Numbered from the stretch's first letter, positions 1 to 8,569 are shown. The stretch: 64,000 nucleotides of DNA from Microbacterium sufflavum (GCF_023101165.1 NZ_CP078076.1:1922001-1986000), one strand, 5' to 3'. Notes: generated by a model not told the origin, from the sequence alone. Translations and numbers: made by a program.

Positions 1-1031
1 GCGTCGACGAACACGAGCACGCGCGCCACGGCGTTGTACAGGTCTTCGGGGATCTCGTGTCCCAGCTCGCACGCGGCGTGCAGGGATCGGGCGAGGGTGA
101 TGTCGCGCACGAGGGGCACCCCGGCCTCGAGCGCCTTCTCGCGGATGCGCTCGGCGATCACCCCGCTGCCCTTCGCGACCACGCGGGGCGCGGAGGTGCC
201 GGCCTCGTAGCTCAGCGCGATCGCGATGTGGGTGGGGTTGACCACCACGACGTCGGAGTTCGCGACCGCCGCGATCATCCGGTTGCGGCTCACGGCGAGC
301 TGGCGAGACCGGCGCTGCTGGCGGATCAGCGGGTCGCCCTCGGAGTTCTTGTTCTCGTCGCGCACTTCCTTCTTGGTCATGCGCGTGTGCTTGCGGTTGC
401 GGCGCATCACCACGAACAGGTCGATCGCGGCGAGGACCAGGCCCACGCCGATCGCGGTCTGCAGGAGGGCGGCGGTGCCCTCGGCCGCGGTGCCCAGCAG
501 ACGGGAGATCGAGTGCGCGCCGCTCGCGGTCAGCACCGGCATGAGCCCGGCGATCACGAACCACAGCGCGAGCGCGATCGCTGCCGTCTTGAGCAGCGCC
601 TTCGCGCCCTCCCAGAGCGCCTGCAGGCCGAACACGCGCCGCATGCCCGAGACGAGGTTGAACTGCTCGTAGCGTCCGGTGAGCGTGCGCAGGTGCACGC
701 CGCCCTGCACCACCGCGCCGAGCAGGGTGACGACCGCGACGGCGGCCAGCAGCGCGCCGAGCGTGGGCAGGACCGACGCGAGCCCGCGGCCCAGCGCGCC
801 GAGCGCGGCCTCGGGCGACGGCGCCCGCATGAGCGAGGTGAGCGAGATGAGCTGCTCGGTGCCCGCGGCGGTGCCCGCAGCGATCGCGGCGGGCATCATG
901 ACGGCCGCGGCGCCGATGCCGAGCCACGCCGTGAGGTCCTGGCTGCGGGCGAGGCGGCCCTTCTGCCGGGCTTCGCGCAGGTGCTTGTCTGTCGCCTTCT
1001 CGCTGCGCTCCCCGCTGTCGGCGTCGCTCAC
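1..1031 (-). CDS. flhB: Flagellar export gate protein FlhB, 3' end cut by window edge
   Basis: FlhB is the membrane switch of the flagellar type III export apparatus; self-cleavage within an NPTH motif changes export from rod/hook to filament substrates. The GTG start overlaps the fliR stop by four bases (GTGA). The N-terminus reads SDADSGERSEKATDKHLREA, typical of the family's charged leader, and about four hydrophobic segments follow. The NPTH cleavage site is intact at bases 228-239, preceded by the usual run of valines. About 343 codons are present and no stop is reached by base 1, so only the extreme C-terminus is missing. It is the last visible gene of the fliM-to-flhB operon; flhA would be expected just outside the window. 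Confidence 0.96.
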   Translation of the reverse strand, partial: MSDADSGERSEKATDKHLREARQKGRLARSQDLTAWLGIGAAAVMMPAAIAAGTAAGTEQLISLTSLMRAPSPEAALGALGRGLASVLPTLGALLAAVAVVTLLGAVVQGGVHLRTLTGRYEQFNLVSGMRRVFGLQALWEGAKALLKTAAIALALWFVIAGLMPVLTASGAHSISRLLGTAAEGTAALLQTAIGVGLVLAAIDLFVVMRRNRKHTRMTKKEVRDENKNSEGDPLIRQQRRSRQLAVSRNRMIAAVANSDVVVVNPTHIAIALSYEAGTSAPRVVAKGSGVIAERIREKALEAGVPLVRDITLARSLHAACELGHEIPEDLYNAVARVLVFVD

Positions 1032-1789
1032 GGCGTCACCCCCTGCATCAGCCGGAAGGCCTGGGAGGCGAGCGCGTCGATGATGCCGGGGAACGCCACG
1101 TACACGGCGCCGGCGAGCAGCAGCGTCAGCAGGATCTTCACCGGGAAGCCCATCGCGAACGCGTTGAGCGCGGGGGCGACCCGGGTGATCAGGCCGAGGC
1201 CCACGTCGGCCAGGAACAGCACGAGCACGAGCGGGCCCGCGATCTGCACGGCCGCGAGCACCATCTGCGACACCCCGTCCACGAGCAGCTCGACGGGCCC
1301 GGCGACCGCGAAGACGCCGTCGACGGGCACGGCGTCGAAGCTGCGCGCGAGCCCGGCGAGGATCAGCTGGTAGCCGCCGGAGGCGAACAGCAGCGTCAGC
1401 GCCGTCAGGTGGAACAGGCGGGTGAACTGGGCGCCGTTGACCATCGCCGCCGGGTCGAACGCCTGGGCGAGTTGGAACCCGCCGAACACGTCGATCAGGC
1501 TGCCGGCGGCCTGCAGCGCCGCGAAGCACATCATCACCAGGAAACCCAGCAGCGCACCGGTGAGCACCTGGAGCACGAGCGCGCCGAGGAACGCGCCGGT
1601 GTCCAGCGGCTCGTAGCCGGGGGCGACGGCCGCGCCCACTGCGAGGGACAGCCCGATCGACAGCATGGCCTTCACGCGCACCGGGATCGCGCCGTAGGAG
1701 AACGGCGGAGCGATCATGATGAACGCCGTGATGCGCACGGCCGCGAGCATCGTGGCCTCCAGCCACGCGAAGTCGATCGGGATGTACAC
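1028..1789 (-). CDS. fliR: Flagellar export gate protein FliR
   Basis: FliR (253 residues) is part of the FliP5-FliQ4-FliR1 core through which flagellar subunits enter the basal body channel. The protein is almost entirely hydrophobic with about six membrane segments and the family pattern FGGFQLAQAFDP near residue 110. The start is GTG (VYIPIDFAW), four bases after the fliQ stop. The stop overlaps the flhB GTG, so translation is probably coupled through the whole export-gate block. Confidence 0.95.
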   Translation of the reverse strand: MYIPIDFAWLEATMLAAVRITAFIMIAPPFSYGAIPVRVKAMLSIGLSLAVGAAVAPGYEPLDTGAFLGALVLQVLTGALLGFLVMMCFAALQAAGSLIDVFGGFQLAQAFDPAAMVNGAQFTRLFHLTALTLLFASGGYQLILAGLARSFDAVPVDGVFAVAGPVELLVDGVSQMVLAAVQIAGPLVLVLFLADVGLGLITRVAPALNAFAMGFPVKILLTLLLAGAVYVAFPGIIDALASQAFRLMQGVTP

Positions 1790-1793
1790 GCGC

Positions 1794-2066
1794 TCACCCG
1801 CTCAGCAGCGCCGGGATCCGGGCGAACATCTCGTTCGTGAAGGCGATGATCTCCGCGATCATCCAGTTGCCGGCGATCAGCAGGGCGATGCCGACCGCGA
1901 CGATCTTCGGCACGAACGACAGCGTCACCTCCTGCACCTGGGTGATGGACTGCAGCAGCGAGATCGCGAAGCCCACCACGAGCGCGGTCACCAGCATGGG
2001 CGCGGCGAGCTTGGCCGCGATGAGCAGCCCCTGCGCGCCGATGTCGAGCACGGCCTCCGGGCTCAT
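1794..2066 (-). CDS. fliQ: Flagellar export gate protein FliQ
   Basis: FliQ is a 90-residue, two-helix inner-membrane protein of the export gate. The sequence has the usual family length, two hydrophobic hairpin helices (about residues 15-38 and 52-76) and the conserved loop SITQVQEVTLSFVPKI. The ATG overlaps the fliP stop by four bases (ATGA). Order and spacing with fliP and fliR are canonical. Confidence 0.96.
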   Translation of the reverse strand: MSPEAVLDIGAQGLLIAAKLAAPMLVTALVVGFAISLLQSITQVQEVTLSFVPKIVAVGIALLIAGNWMIAEIIAFTNEMFARIPALLSG

Positions 2067-2878
2067 CCCACACCTCCGTAGCTCTCCAGGAGGGCCTTGA
2101 TGATGAGCCCCCAGCCGTCCACGAGGATGAACAGCAGGATCTTGAACGGCAGCGAGATCATGACCGGCGGGAGCATCATCATGCCCATCGACATCAGCGC
2201 GGCCGCCACGACCAGGTCGATCACCAGGAACGGCACGAAGATCACGAAGCCGATGATGAACGCGGCCCGCAGCTCCGAGATCATGAACGCGGGGATCAGC
2301 GTGTACATCGGCACGCTCGCCGCGTCGTCGGGGTTGTCCTGACCGGCCATGCGGGTCATGAGCGCGAGATCCTCCTCGCGCGTGTAGTGCAGCATCCACT
2401 CGCGCAGCGGACCCTGGCCGATGTCGACCGCCTGCGTGAACGTGAGGGCGCCGTCGATGTAGGGCTGCACCGCGAGCGTGTTGATCTCGGTGAGCACGGG
2501 CCACATGATGAACAGCGACAGGAACAGCGACAGGCCCGCCAGCACCTGGTTCGGCGGGATCGTCGGAAGCGACAGCGCGTTGCGGGTCATCGCCAGCACC
2601 ACGAAGATCTTCGTGAACGACGACATCATCAGCAGCAGCGCCGGAGCGACCGACAGCAGCGTGATGCCGAGCAGCGTGAGGATGGAGCCGGACGGGCTGC
2701 CGTCGACGCCATTGATGTCGATCGAGACGCCCTCGCCCTGGTCGTCGGGCAGCACCTCGGCGTGCGCGGGACCGCCGCTGCACAGCACGAGCACCGCGAC
2801 CACGAGCAGCACCGCGGCCGCGACGGCGAGCAGCCGCCACGGCGCGCGACGAGGCTCGACGGCCCGGGCTGCGGTCAT
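2063..2878 (-). CDS. fliP: Flagellar export gate protein FliP
   Basis: FliP is the main pore subunit of the flagellar type III gate. The 271-residue protein begins with a cleavable-looking signal peptide (hydrophobic core about residues 17-35, Ala-His-Ala near residue 40), as in other FliP proteins. It continues with MMSSFTKIFVVLAMTRNALS and a C-terminal pair of membrane helices containing the Met-rich stretch SMGMMMLPPVMISLPFKILL. The ATG overlaps the fliO stop (ATGA). Confidence 0.96.
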   Translation of the reverse strand: MTAARAVEPRRAPWRLLAVAAAVLLVVAVLVLCSGGPAHAEVLPDDQGEGVSIDINGVDGSPSGSILTLLGITLLSVAPALLLMMSSFTKIFVVLAMTRNALSLPTIPPNQVLAGLSLFLSLFIMWPVLTEINTLAVQPYIDGALTFTQAVDIGQGPLREWMLHYTREEDLALMTRMAGQDNPDDAASVPMYTLIPAFMISELRAAFIIGFVIFVPFLVIDLVVAAALMSMGMMMLPPVMISLPFKILLFILVDGWGLIIKALLESYGGVG

Positions 2879-3432
2879 CGTGCGCGCCGGAGGGCCTCGG
2901 CGGTCTGCCGCCAGGTGTCGGGGGAGAGGATGGAGCCGCGCAGGGGGTCGTTGCGGTGCCGCACGCGCCGGCGCAGCTCGGTGCCGTCGCCCGGGGCGGC
3001 GGAGGTCGCGGTGCCGGCGGGGGTCGCGGGCGTGCCGGGGGTCGCGGGCGTGCCGGAGGTCGCGGGGGCGGCGGGGGTGCCGGTGAGCGCGGCTGCGGCG
3101 AGGATGCGCTCGAACTCCGCGGCGTCGGCGGCGGCGTCGCGCGGTGCCGGCCCGGTGGGCGGGGCCGCGGGCTCCGGGCGCAGCGGAAGGCGGTCGACCA
3201 CGCTCACGCCGTGCTCCGTGACACCCAGCACGTAGCGGGCGTCCTCGGTCTGCACCACCACGAGCTGCGCCTTCGCCCCGAGGCCCTGACGCCCCAGCAC
3301 CGTGATCGGCTCGGCGTCGCGCTTGCGCGACTGGGTCTTCGCGACCCGGCGCTGCAGGAACCACAGCAGGCCGAGCACCGCCGCCAGGGAGAGCCCGACC
3401 CGCAGGGCGAGCAGCAGGTCGTCCAGGGTCAG
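2875..3432 (-). CDS. fliO: Flagellar assembly protein FliO, probable CTG start
   Basis: FliO helps assemble and stabilise FliP. From base 3432 the frame encodes 185 residues: one N-terminal membrane helix (about residues 6-26), a short basic segment, a small beta domain (EPITVLGRQGLGAKAQLVVV) and a low-complexity Ala/Thr/Pro linker before a basic tail. No ATG, GTG or TTG lies at a usable position; the first in-frame GTG falls inside the membrane helix. The only well-placed codon is CTG at 3432-3430, which overlaps the fliN stop as CTGA exactly as ATGA or GTGA overlaps join the neighbouring genes. Placement between fliN and fliP supports the identification; the start codon is inference. Confidence 0.83.
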   Translation of the reverse strand: MTLDDLLLALRVGLSLAAVLGLLWFLQRRVAKTQSRKRDAEPITVLGRQGLGAKAQLVVVQTEDARYVLGVTEHGVSVVDRLPLRPEPAAPPTGPAPRDAAADAAEFERILAAAALTGTPAAPATSGTPATPGTPATPAGTATSAAPGDGTELRRRVRHRNDPLRGSILSPDTWRQTAEALRRAR

Positions 3433-4088
3433 GCCTCGACGTTCTCGAGGATGCGCGTGATCCGCACCGCGTAGTCCTGGTCGACCACCACGACCTCGCC
3501 GTGAGCGATCGTGCGGCCGTTCAGCTTCACGTCCGCAGGGGCGCCGGCCGAACGGTCCAGCTCCACGATGCGGCCGGGCTCCAGGTCGAGCACGTCGCGC
3601 ACGGCCATGCGGGTGCGGCCGATCTCGACCGTCAGCTCCATCTCCACACCGGCGATGCGGTGCAGGCGGCCGTCGCCGCCGGCGGGTCGTGCCGGGCGGT
3701 GGGTGATGCGCACGGCGAGCCGGCCGATCGTGCGCTCGCCCTCGTCGACCAGGTCGAACAGCTGCGCGTGCGGGTCGGCGAACAGCGCCGACGCATCGCC
3801 CGTGGCGGCCTCGCCCAGCACGCCGGGGCCCAGGGCGGTCACGGCCGCCTCCAGCGCGTCGAGCAGCCGGTCGGCGACGGGCCGTCCCGCCAGGCCGTCG
3901 ATCAGCGCGTCGGGGTCGAGAAGCTGCACCGCGAGCTGGGCTCCTGCTTCGCCGACGAACTGCACGACGACCGCGTCGCCGGTGTCGCCGGAGGCCTGCG
4001 ACGCCCGTGCGGTGACGGGCGCTGCCGTGGGGAGCCGGGCGGCGAAAGCGGCGGCGACGGCGGATTCGTAAGCGGTGGTGCTGGTCAC
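3429..4088 (-). CDS. fliN: Flagellar motor switch protein FliN
   Basis: FliN forms the lower C-ring that binds the switching signal. The 219-residue protein is longer than enterobacterial FliN. An N-terminal segment (about residues 1-135) rich in Ala and acidic residues precedes the surface-presentation domain (about 145-215) with VEMELTVEIGRTRMAVRDVL and LNGRTIAHGEVVVVDQDYAVRI. The GTG start overlaps the fliM stop by four bases. The extended N-terminus is like that of FliN/FliY proteins of Gram-positive bacteria, but I see no clear CheC phosphatase motif. Confidence 0.93.
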   Translation of the reverse strand: MTSTTAYESAVAAAFAARLPTAAPVTARASQASGDTGDAVVVQFVGEAGAQLAVQLLDPDALIDGLAGRPVADRLLDALEAAVTALGPGVLGEAATGDASALFADPHAQLFDLVDEGERTIGRLAVRITHRPARPAGGDGRLHRIAGVEMELTVEIGRTRMAVRDVLDLEPGRIVELDRSAGAPADVKLNGRTIAHGEVVVVDQDYAVRITRILENVEA

Positions 4089-5020
4089 GCGGACTCCTGG
4101 GCGGCGGGGGCGGATGCGGGGACGGTGGTGGTGACGACGCACGCGAGACGCGCGCCGGAGCTGCCGACCGCGGCCGTCGCGACGGTCTGATCGCCGACCG
4201 TGAGCAGCAGCGGCCGGTCGGCGGAGTGGGGGAGGGCCAGGAGGTCGCCGACCGCGAGGTCGAGCACCTCCCGCGGCAGGACCGAGCGGGGGGCGAGGCG
4301 CAGGGCGACCTCGACCGGCGCCGCCTCGACCTGGCGGCGCACGAGGCCCGGGGTCTCCGCACGGTCGGTGAGGGCCTCGCGCACGGCGAACCCTGACAGC
4401 ACGGACGCGGGCAGCATGATGCTCGCCGGCACCGTGCGCCCGCCATGCCGCATCGACAGTCGCGCCACGATCACCGGCTCCCCGGCGGCCGCGACCTGCG
4501 CGAACTGCGAGCTGTACTGGATCCCGGCGACGGTGACACCGGTGGGCAGCAGGCCGTCGAGCGCGGCCGCGAGGTGCTCCGTGGCCTCCGTCACGAGGGA
4601 GCGCAGCAGCGCCTGCTCGATCGGCGTGAAGGTGCGGTCGTCGACCGTCGCGGTCGAGCGCCCTCCGACCATCTGCACGATCCATGAGGTGGCGGTGGAG
4701 GTCGGCACCTGCAGGATCATCCGCTCGTCGGAGTCGGGCAGGGCGCACACGATCATGGTCGTGGTGGTCGGCAGCGACTGCGCGTACTCGCCGTAGGTGA
4801 GCATCCCGACGTGCTCGACCGCGATGGTCGCGCGCACGTGGATCCGGCCGGACAGCTGCGCCGACCACTGCCTGGCGAACGTCTCGAACGCGAGCTCGAG
4901 CGTGCGCGCGTGCTCGCGCGACAGCGTCGCCGCACGGCCGAAGTCGTACACCTCGACCTCGGCGGTCGCTGTCGCCGTGCGTGCGCGCACCGCGGAGCGC
5001 GCACCGTCATCCCTCACCAC
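4085..5020 (-). CDS. fliM: Flagellar motor switch protein FliM
   Basis: FliM is the C-ring protein that links FliG and FliN and responds to CheY-P. The protein is about 311 residues, with EVEVYDFGRAATLSREHART at the start of the middle domain and a C-terminal surface-presentation domain ending near LALPHSADRPLLLTVGDQ. Two consecutive GTG codons (5020 and 5017) can start it. A sigma-28 type -10 box ends nine bases upstream of the first GTG, so the mRNA would be essentially leaderless. No Shine-Dalgarno sequence is visible. The classical N-terminal CheY-binding EIDALL peptide is not present. Confidence 0.93.
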   Translation of the reverse strand: MVRDDGARSAVRARTATATAEVEVYDFGRAATLSREHARTLELAFETFARQWSAQLSGRIHVRATIAVEHVGMLTYGEYAQSLPTTTTMIVCALPDSDERMILQVPTSTATSWIVQMVGGRSTATVDDRTFTPIEQALLRSLVTEATEHLAAALDGLLPTGVTVAGIQYSSQFAQVAAAGEPVIVARLSMRHGGRTVPASIMLPASVLSGFAVREALTDRAETPGLVRRQVEAAPVEVALRLAPRSVLPREVLDLAVGDLLALPHSADRPLLLTVGDQTVATAAVGSSGARLACVVTTTVPASAPAAQESA

Positions 5021-5028
5021 GTACCCGA

Positions 5029-5055
5029 CTATCGGGCGGCGGAGGGCGTGCGTTA
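5029..5055 (-). promoter_or_regulatory. Sigma-28 (FliA) type promoter of the fliM operon
   Basis: On the minus strand TAAC (5055-5052), a 15-base spacer and CCCGATAG (5036-5029) match the sigma-28 consensus TAAA-N15-GCCGATAA and four other sites in this window. It lies in the short gap between motB and fliM and separates the fliM-flhB export/switch operon from the mot genes. Confidence 0.8.
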
Positions 5056-5063
5056 GGGAGGGG

Positions 5064-5873
5064 TCAGGGGGAGGTCTGCGCCGCGCCCGCGGCGGGGAGC
5101 AGCGCTCGCACCTCCTCGCTCGCATCGGAGAGGACCACGATGTCGACGCGGCGGTTCTCGGCCAGCTGCTCCGGGGTGCTGCCGGCGACCACGGGACGGG
5201 TGTCGCCGAAGCCCACCGACTTCAGGTGCGCGGGCGGCAGGCCGGCCGACTCCACCAGGTAGCGCAGCACCTGGGTCGAGCGCCCGGCCGACAGCTCCCA
5301 GTTCGTCGGGAACGGCGCGACGGAGCCCCGGGCGTCCGCGTGGCCCTCGACCGAGATCTCGTTGGGCGTCGTGACCAGCACCGATCCCAGCGCGTCGAGC
5401 ACCTGCGTGGCGGCGGGGCTCAGCGCGGTGCTGTTGGTGGTGAAGAACGTCTCGGCGCTCACCAGGCCGATCGTGAGGCCGCGCTCGTCGATCGTGAAGG
5501 TCACGTCGGCTTCGAGGCCGCGCTCGGCGAGCACCTGCCGCAGCCGGTCGCGCAGCGCCGACAGCTCGTCGAACTCCTGCTGCGCCGCCGCGGCCTCGGT
5601 GTCGGCGAAGTCCTGGCCCTTCTCGTCCAGCAGGTCGGGCGGCACCACGACACCGGTGACCGCGTCGATGTCCTCGGAGGGCTCCTGCCCGAAGCCGGTG
5701 GCGAGCGACGCGCTCAGCGCCTCGAACTTCTCCTGGTCGACGGTCGACATCGCGAACAGCACGATGAACATGCACATCAGCACCGTGACCATGTCGAGGT
5801 ACGACGCCATCCAGCGCTCGTCCGGTCCGCTGTGCTCGGACTCGGTCACGCGGCGGCGTGCGCGCACGCTCAT
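5064..5873 (-). CDS. motB: Flagellar stator protein MotB
   Basis: MotB (269 residues) anchors the stator to peptidoglycan and carries the proton-binding aspartate. One N-terminal membrane helix holds the conserved motif ASYLDMVTVLMCMFIVLFAM with Asp27 in the position of the essential proton acceptor. An OmpA-like peptidoglycan-binding domain (about residues 125-250) contains VEGHADARG and LSAGRSTQVLRYL. The ATG overlaps the motA stop. The lack of strongly sodium-type features suggests a proton motor, which is inference. Confidence 0.96.
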   Translation of the reverse strand: MSVRARRRVTESEHSGPDERWMASYLDMVTVLMCMFIVLFAMSTVDQEKFEALSASLATGFGQEPSEDIDAVTGVVVPPDLLDEKGQDFADTEAAAAQQEFDELSALRDRLRQVLAERGLEADVTFTIDERGLTIGLVSAETFFTTNSTALSPAATQVLDALGSVLVTTPNEISVEGHADARGSVAPFPTNWELSAGRSTQVLRYLVESAGLPPAHLKSVGFGDTRPVVAGSTPEQLAENRRVDIVVLSDASEEVRALLPAAGAAQTSP

Positions 5874-6682
5874 GAGAACAGGTCCTCGGCGTCCTCCGCG
5901 GGTGCGGGCTGCTCGGTGCGGCGCGAGCGTCCGCCGGACCGGTCGGACACCAGCGCACCCAGGCGCTCCCGCACCAGCTGCGGTGCGGCGCCCGCCTGGA
6001 TCGCCAGCATGCCCTCCATCAGCACGGTCATGCGCTCCAGCTCCAGCTCGCCCAGGCGCTGCAGGCGTCCGCCGATCGGGAGCCAGATGAAGTTGGCCGA
6101 CAGCAGGCCCCACAGCGTCGCGACGAACGCGGCCGCGATCATCGGGCCGAGCGTGTCGGGCTTGTCGAGCTTCTCCAGCACGTGCGTCAGCGACACGACC
6201 GTGCCGATGATGCCGACCGTCGGGGCGAAGCCGCCCAGCGTCATGTAGAAGCGCGAGGCCGTGCGGTTGCGGGCGGCGGTCGAGGTCAGCTCGTCCTCCA
6301 GCAGCACCCGAAGGTCCTCCGCGTCCGTGCCGTCGGCGATGCTCTGCAGTGCCTGCCGGAGGAACGGGTCCTTCTCCTCGTCGAGGCCCTGCTCGAGGGC
6401 GAGCAGCCCCTCCGACCTGGCCTTCTCGGCGTAGCCGACGACCGTGTCGATCATGCTCTGCGCGGTGCGGCGCTCGCCGCGGAACGCCCGGGGGAGCGAC
6501 TTCACGGCGTGCAGGGCGTCGCGCAGCGTGCCGCTGGCGAGACCCACGGCGATGGTCGCGCCGAACACGAGCACCATCGGGGCGGGCAGGAGCAGCGAGC
6601 CGATGGTCGCGCCCTCGAGGTTGATCATGGCGATCAGGGCCCCGAACGCGAGGACCAGGCCGAGGATGAGCGACGGATCCAT
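5870..6682 (-). CDS. motA: Flagellar stator protein MotA
   Basis: MotA (270 residues) forms the pentameric ring of the stator around MotB. Four membrane segments are visible: two at the N-terminus (from LILGLVLAFGALIAMI) and two near residues 155-210 with the conserved FAPTVGIIGTV and LWGLLSANFIWLPI, which hold the functionally important prolines. The cytoplasmic loop includes acidic and basic residues around ALQSIADGTDAEDLRVLLE. It starts with ATG one base into the flbD stop. Confidence 0.96.
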   Translation of the reverse strand: MDPSLILGLVLAFGALIAMINLEGATIGSLLLPAPMVLVFGATIAVGLASGTLRDALHAVKSLPRAFRGERRTAQSMIDTVVGYAEKARSEGLLALEQGLDEEKDPFLRQALQSIADGTDAEDLRVLLEDELTSTAARNRTASRFYMTLGGFAPTVGIIGTVVSLTHVLEKLDKPDTLGPMIAAAFVATLWGLLSANFIWLPIGGRLQRLGELELERMTVLMEGMLAIQAGAAPQLVRERLGALVSDRSGGRSRRTEQPAPAEDAEDLFS

Positions 6683-6948
6683 CAGGCCTCCGTCCCGGCG
6701 GTGGCCGTGTCGACGGTGTCCGTGTCGACGGTGTCCGTGGCGACGAGGGCGGCGGCGGTGGCGAGCACTCCCGCGCGGAAGCGGGTGATGCGGGCGATCA
6801 CGTCGTCCATCGTCTCCGTGACGACGAAGGTCGCGCCGTCGACCATGATCAGCGTCGTGTCGGGCGTGGCCTGCACACGTTCGATCAGGTCGGGGTTCAC
6901 CGCGAACCGGGTGCGGTTCAGGCGCGTGAGGACGATCATGGGCTCCAT
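6682..6948 (-). CDS. flbD: FlbD-family flagellar protein (SwrD-like)
   Basis: A small FlbD-family protein that usually sits before motA in Gram-positive flagellar operons; the Bacillus homologue SwrD increases motor power. The core (first 60 residues) reads MIVLTRLNRTRFAVNPDLIE followed by a beta-rich segment with DGATFVV. The family normally begins at MI(V/R)LT, so the second ATG (6939) with GGATGGAG upstream is a strong alternative start. The C-terminal tail is a short TV(D/S)T repeat encoded by a direct DNA repeat at about 6708-6742. The sigma-28 type promoter lies 65 bases upstream. Confidence 0.85.
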   Translation of the reverse strand: MEPMIVLTRLNRTRFAVNPDLIERVQATPDTTLIMVDGATFVVTETMDDVIARITRFRAGVLATAAALVATDTVDTDTVDTATAGTEA

Positions 6949-7012
6949 CCTGGAAGGCTCGCTCCGTCCGGAGACGGAGAACAGACGGCCCGTCCTGGGC
7001 TGTCGGGAGGGA

Positions 7013-7039
7013 CTGTCGGCCGTGCGGCGCGACGCGTTA
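7013..7039 (-). promoter_or_regulatory. Sigma-28 (FliA) type promoter of flbD-motA-motB
   Basis: Minus-strand TAAC (7039-7036), 15-base spacer, GCCGACAG (7020-7013). It has the same core and spacing as the flgB promoter and is placed about 65 bases before flbD. Confidence 0.82.
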
Positions 7040-7210
7040 GGGCGCGGGGTGCGCGACGCGCCGACGACGCCCCGACCTTGCGTGTGCGCCGTGTCGCAGG
7101 CGGCCGGGCGCGTCGACCGGGGTCAGCATGGACGGGACCGGACCCGACCGAGAGCGCATCGACGTGCGCGCGGCGCCGGAGGCGGACCGGAAGAGAAGGA
7201 GACGCACCCC

Positions 7211-8569
7211 GTGAAGCAGCGAACCCCGCAGACGGCGGCCGAGACGGCGGCGGAGGACTGCGGGTGCGCCCCGACCCCCGCCGAGCGCGAGTCGCTGTGG
7301 CGGGTGAACGTCAGCCGCCGCGGCGCCTTCGGGCTCGGGGCGCTCGGCGTGGTCGCGCTCGCCGCGTTCGGCGTGGGCACCGGGGTGTCGGCCGCGTACG
7401 CCGCGACCTATCCGAGCTGGGACGACGTGCAGCGGGCCAAGAACAACGAGGCGGCCAAAGCGGCCGAGGTCTCGCGCATCGAGGGGCTGATCCAGTCGCT
7501 CACCCGCAAGGTCGCGGAGACGCAGGCGGCGGCGCAGGTCGCGTCCGACGAGTTCTACGCCGCCCAGCAGGCCTACTTCGCGGCGATCACCGAGGCGGAC
7601 AACCTCCAGGCGGAGGCCGATGAGCAGTCCGCGCTCGCCGAGTCGTCCGCGAAGAAGGCCGGACAGATCGCGGCGCAGCTGTACCGCAGCGGCGGAGACG
7701 ACACCTCGCTGCAGCTGTTCTTCGCCGGCTCCGGTGCGAGCGCCGACCAGCTGCTGTCGCGGCTCGGGACGATGGACAAGTTCCTGCAGTACAACCAGTC
7801 GGTGTACGACAACGCCGTCGCGGCGCGCAACGCCGCCCAGTCGCTGAGCGACCAGGCCGCGGTCGCCCGCGATGAGCGCGACCGGCTGCAGCAGGTCGCC
7901 GAGCAGAAGATGGAGGCGGCACAGCAGGCCGCGGAGGCCGCGCAGGCCGCGCTCGACGAGCAGTCGGCGAACCTGGCGACCATGCAGGCGCAGCTCGCGG
8001 CCCTCAAGGACACCACCGCCACCACGGTCGCGCAGTACCAGGCGGGTGTCGCGGCGCGCGAGGCCGAGGAGAAAGCCCGACGCGAGCGTGAGGCCGCGGC
8101 GGCGGCCGCGGCGGGCGGCGGCAACGGCGGCGGCGGAGGCACGGCGGGCTCCGGGGGCTGGGTGCGGCCGCACGGCGGGGCCCGCAGCTCCAGCTACGGA
8201 CCCCGTACGTCGATCTGCGGCCCTCGGGGCTGCTCGTCGAGCTTCCACTACGGCGCCGACCTGGCGAACGGCTGCGGTGCCGCCATCTACGCCGCGAACT
8301 CCGGCACCGTGGACTACGCCGGATCGAACGGCAACTACGGCAACTACGTGCGCATCCAGCACGGCGGCGGCGTGAGCACGGGCTACGCGCACATCAAGAA
8401 CGGCGGCATCATCGTGCGCCGCGGCCAGTGGGTCAACGCGGGCCAGGTCATCGCCTACGCCGGAGACACCGGCCGTTCGTTCGGCTGCCACCTGCACTTC
8501 GAGGTGTACATCAACGGCGGGTACACGAACCCCGTCCGCTTCATGGAGGACCGCGGCGTCTACGTCTGA
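7211..8569 (+). CDS. Secreted M23 peptidoglycan endopeptidase with coiled coil
   Basis: A 452-residue cell-wall hydrolase of the lysostaphin/NlpD type. The GTG start has AAGGAG nine bases upstream. Residues 34-66 look like an export signal with a twin arginine (VSRRGAFGLGALGVVALAAF) after a 35-residue cytoplasmic lead. A long Ala/Glu/Gln-rich coiled coil (about residues 70-305) and a Gly linker (GGGNGGGGG) precede the zinc peptidase domain (about 330-452). That domain has the metal-binding patterns FHYGADLANG and CHLHFEVY complete, so it should be active. It lies alone between flagellar units; a role in division or wall remodelling, as for other coiled-coil M23 enzymes, is as likely as a flagellar one. 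Confidence 0.9.
   Translation: MKQRTPQTAAETAAEDCGCAPTPAERESLWRVNVSRRGAFGLGALGVVALAAFGVGTGVSAAYAATYPSWDDVQRAKNNEAAKAAEVSRIEGLIQSLTRKVAETQAAAQVASDEFYAAQQAYFAAITEADNLQAEADEQSALAESSAKKAGQIAAQLYRSGGDDTSLQLFFAGSGASADQLLSRLGTMDKFLQYNQSVYDNAVAARNAAQSLSDQAAVARDERDRLQQVAEQKMEAAQQAAEAAQAALDEQSANLATMQAQLAALKDTTATTVAQYQAGVAAREAEEKARREREAAAAAAAGGGNGGGGGTAGSGGWVRPHGGARSSSYGPRTSICGPRGCSSSFHYGADLANGCGAAIYAANSGTVDYAGSNGNYGNYVRIQHGGGVSTGYAHIKNGGIIVRRGQWVNAGQVIAYAGDTGRSFGCHLHFEVYINGGYTNPVRFMEDRGVYV

Noticed and set aside
7060..7210. A sigma-28 promoter for the M23 peptidase
   Set aside because: No TAAC-N15-GCCGA match on the plus strand in the gap; the gene seems outside the FliA set.
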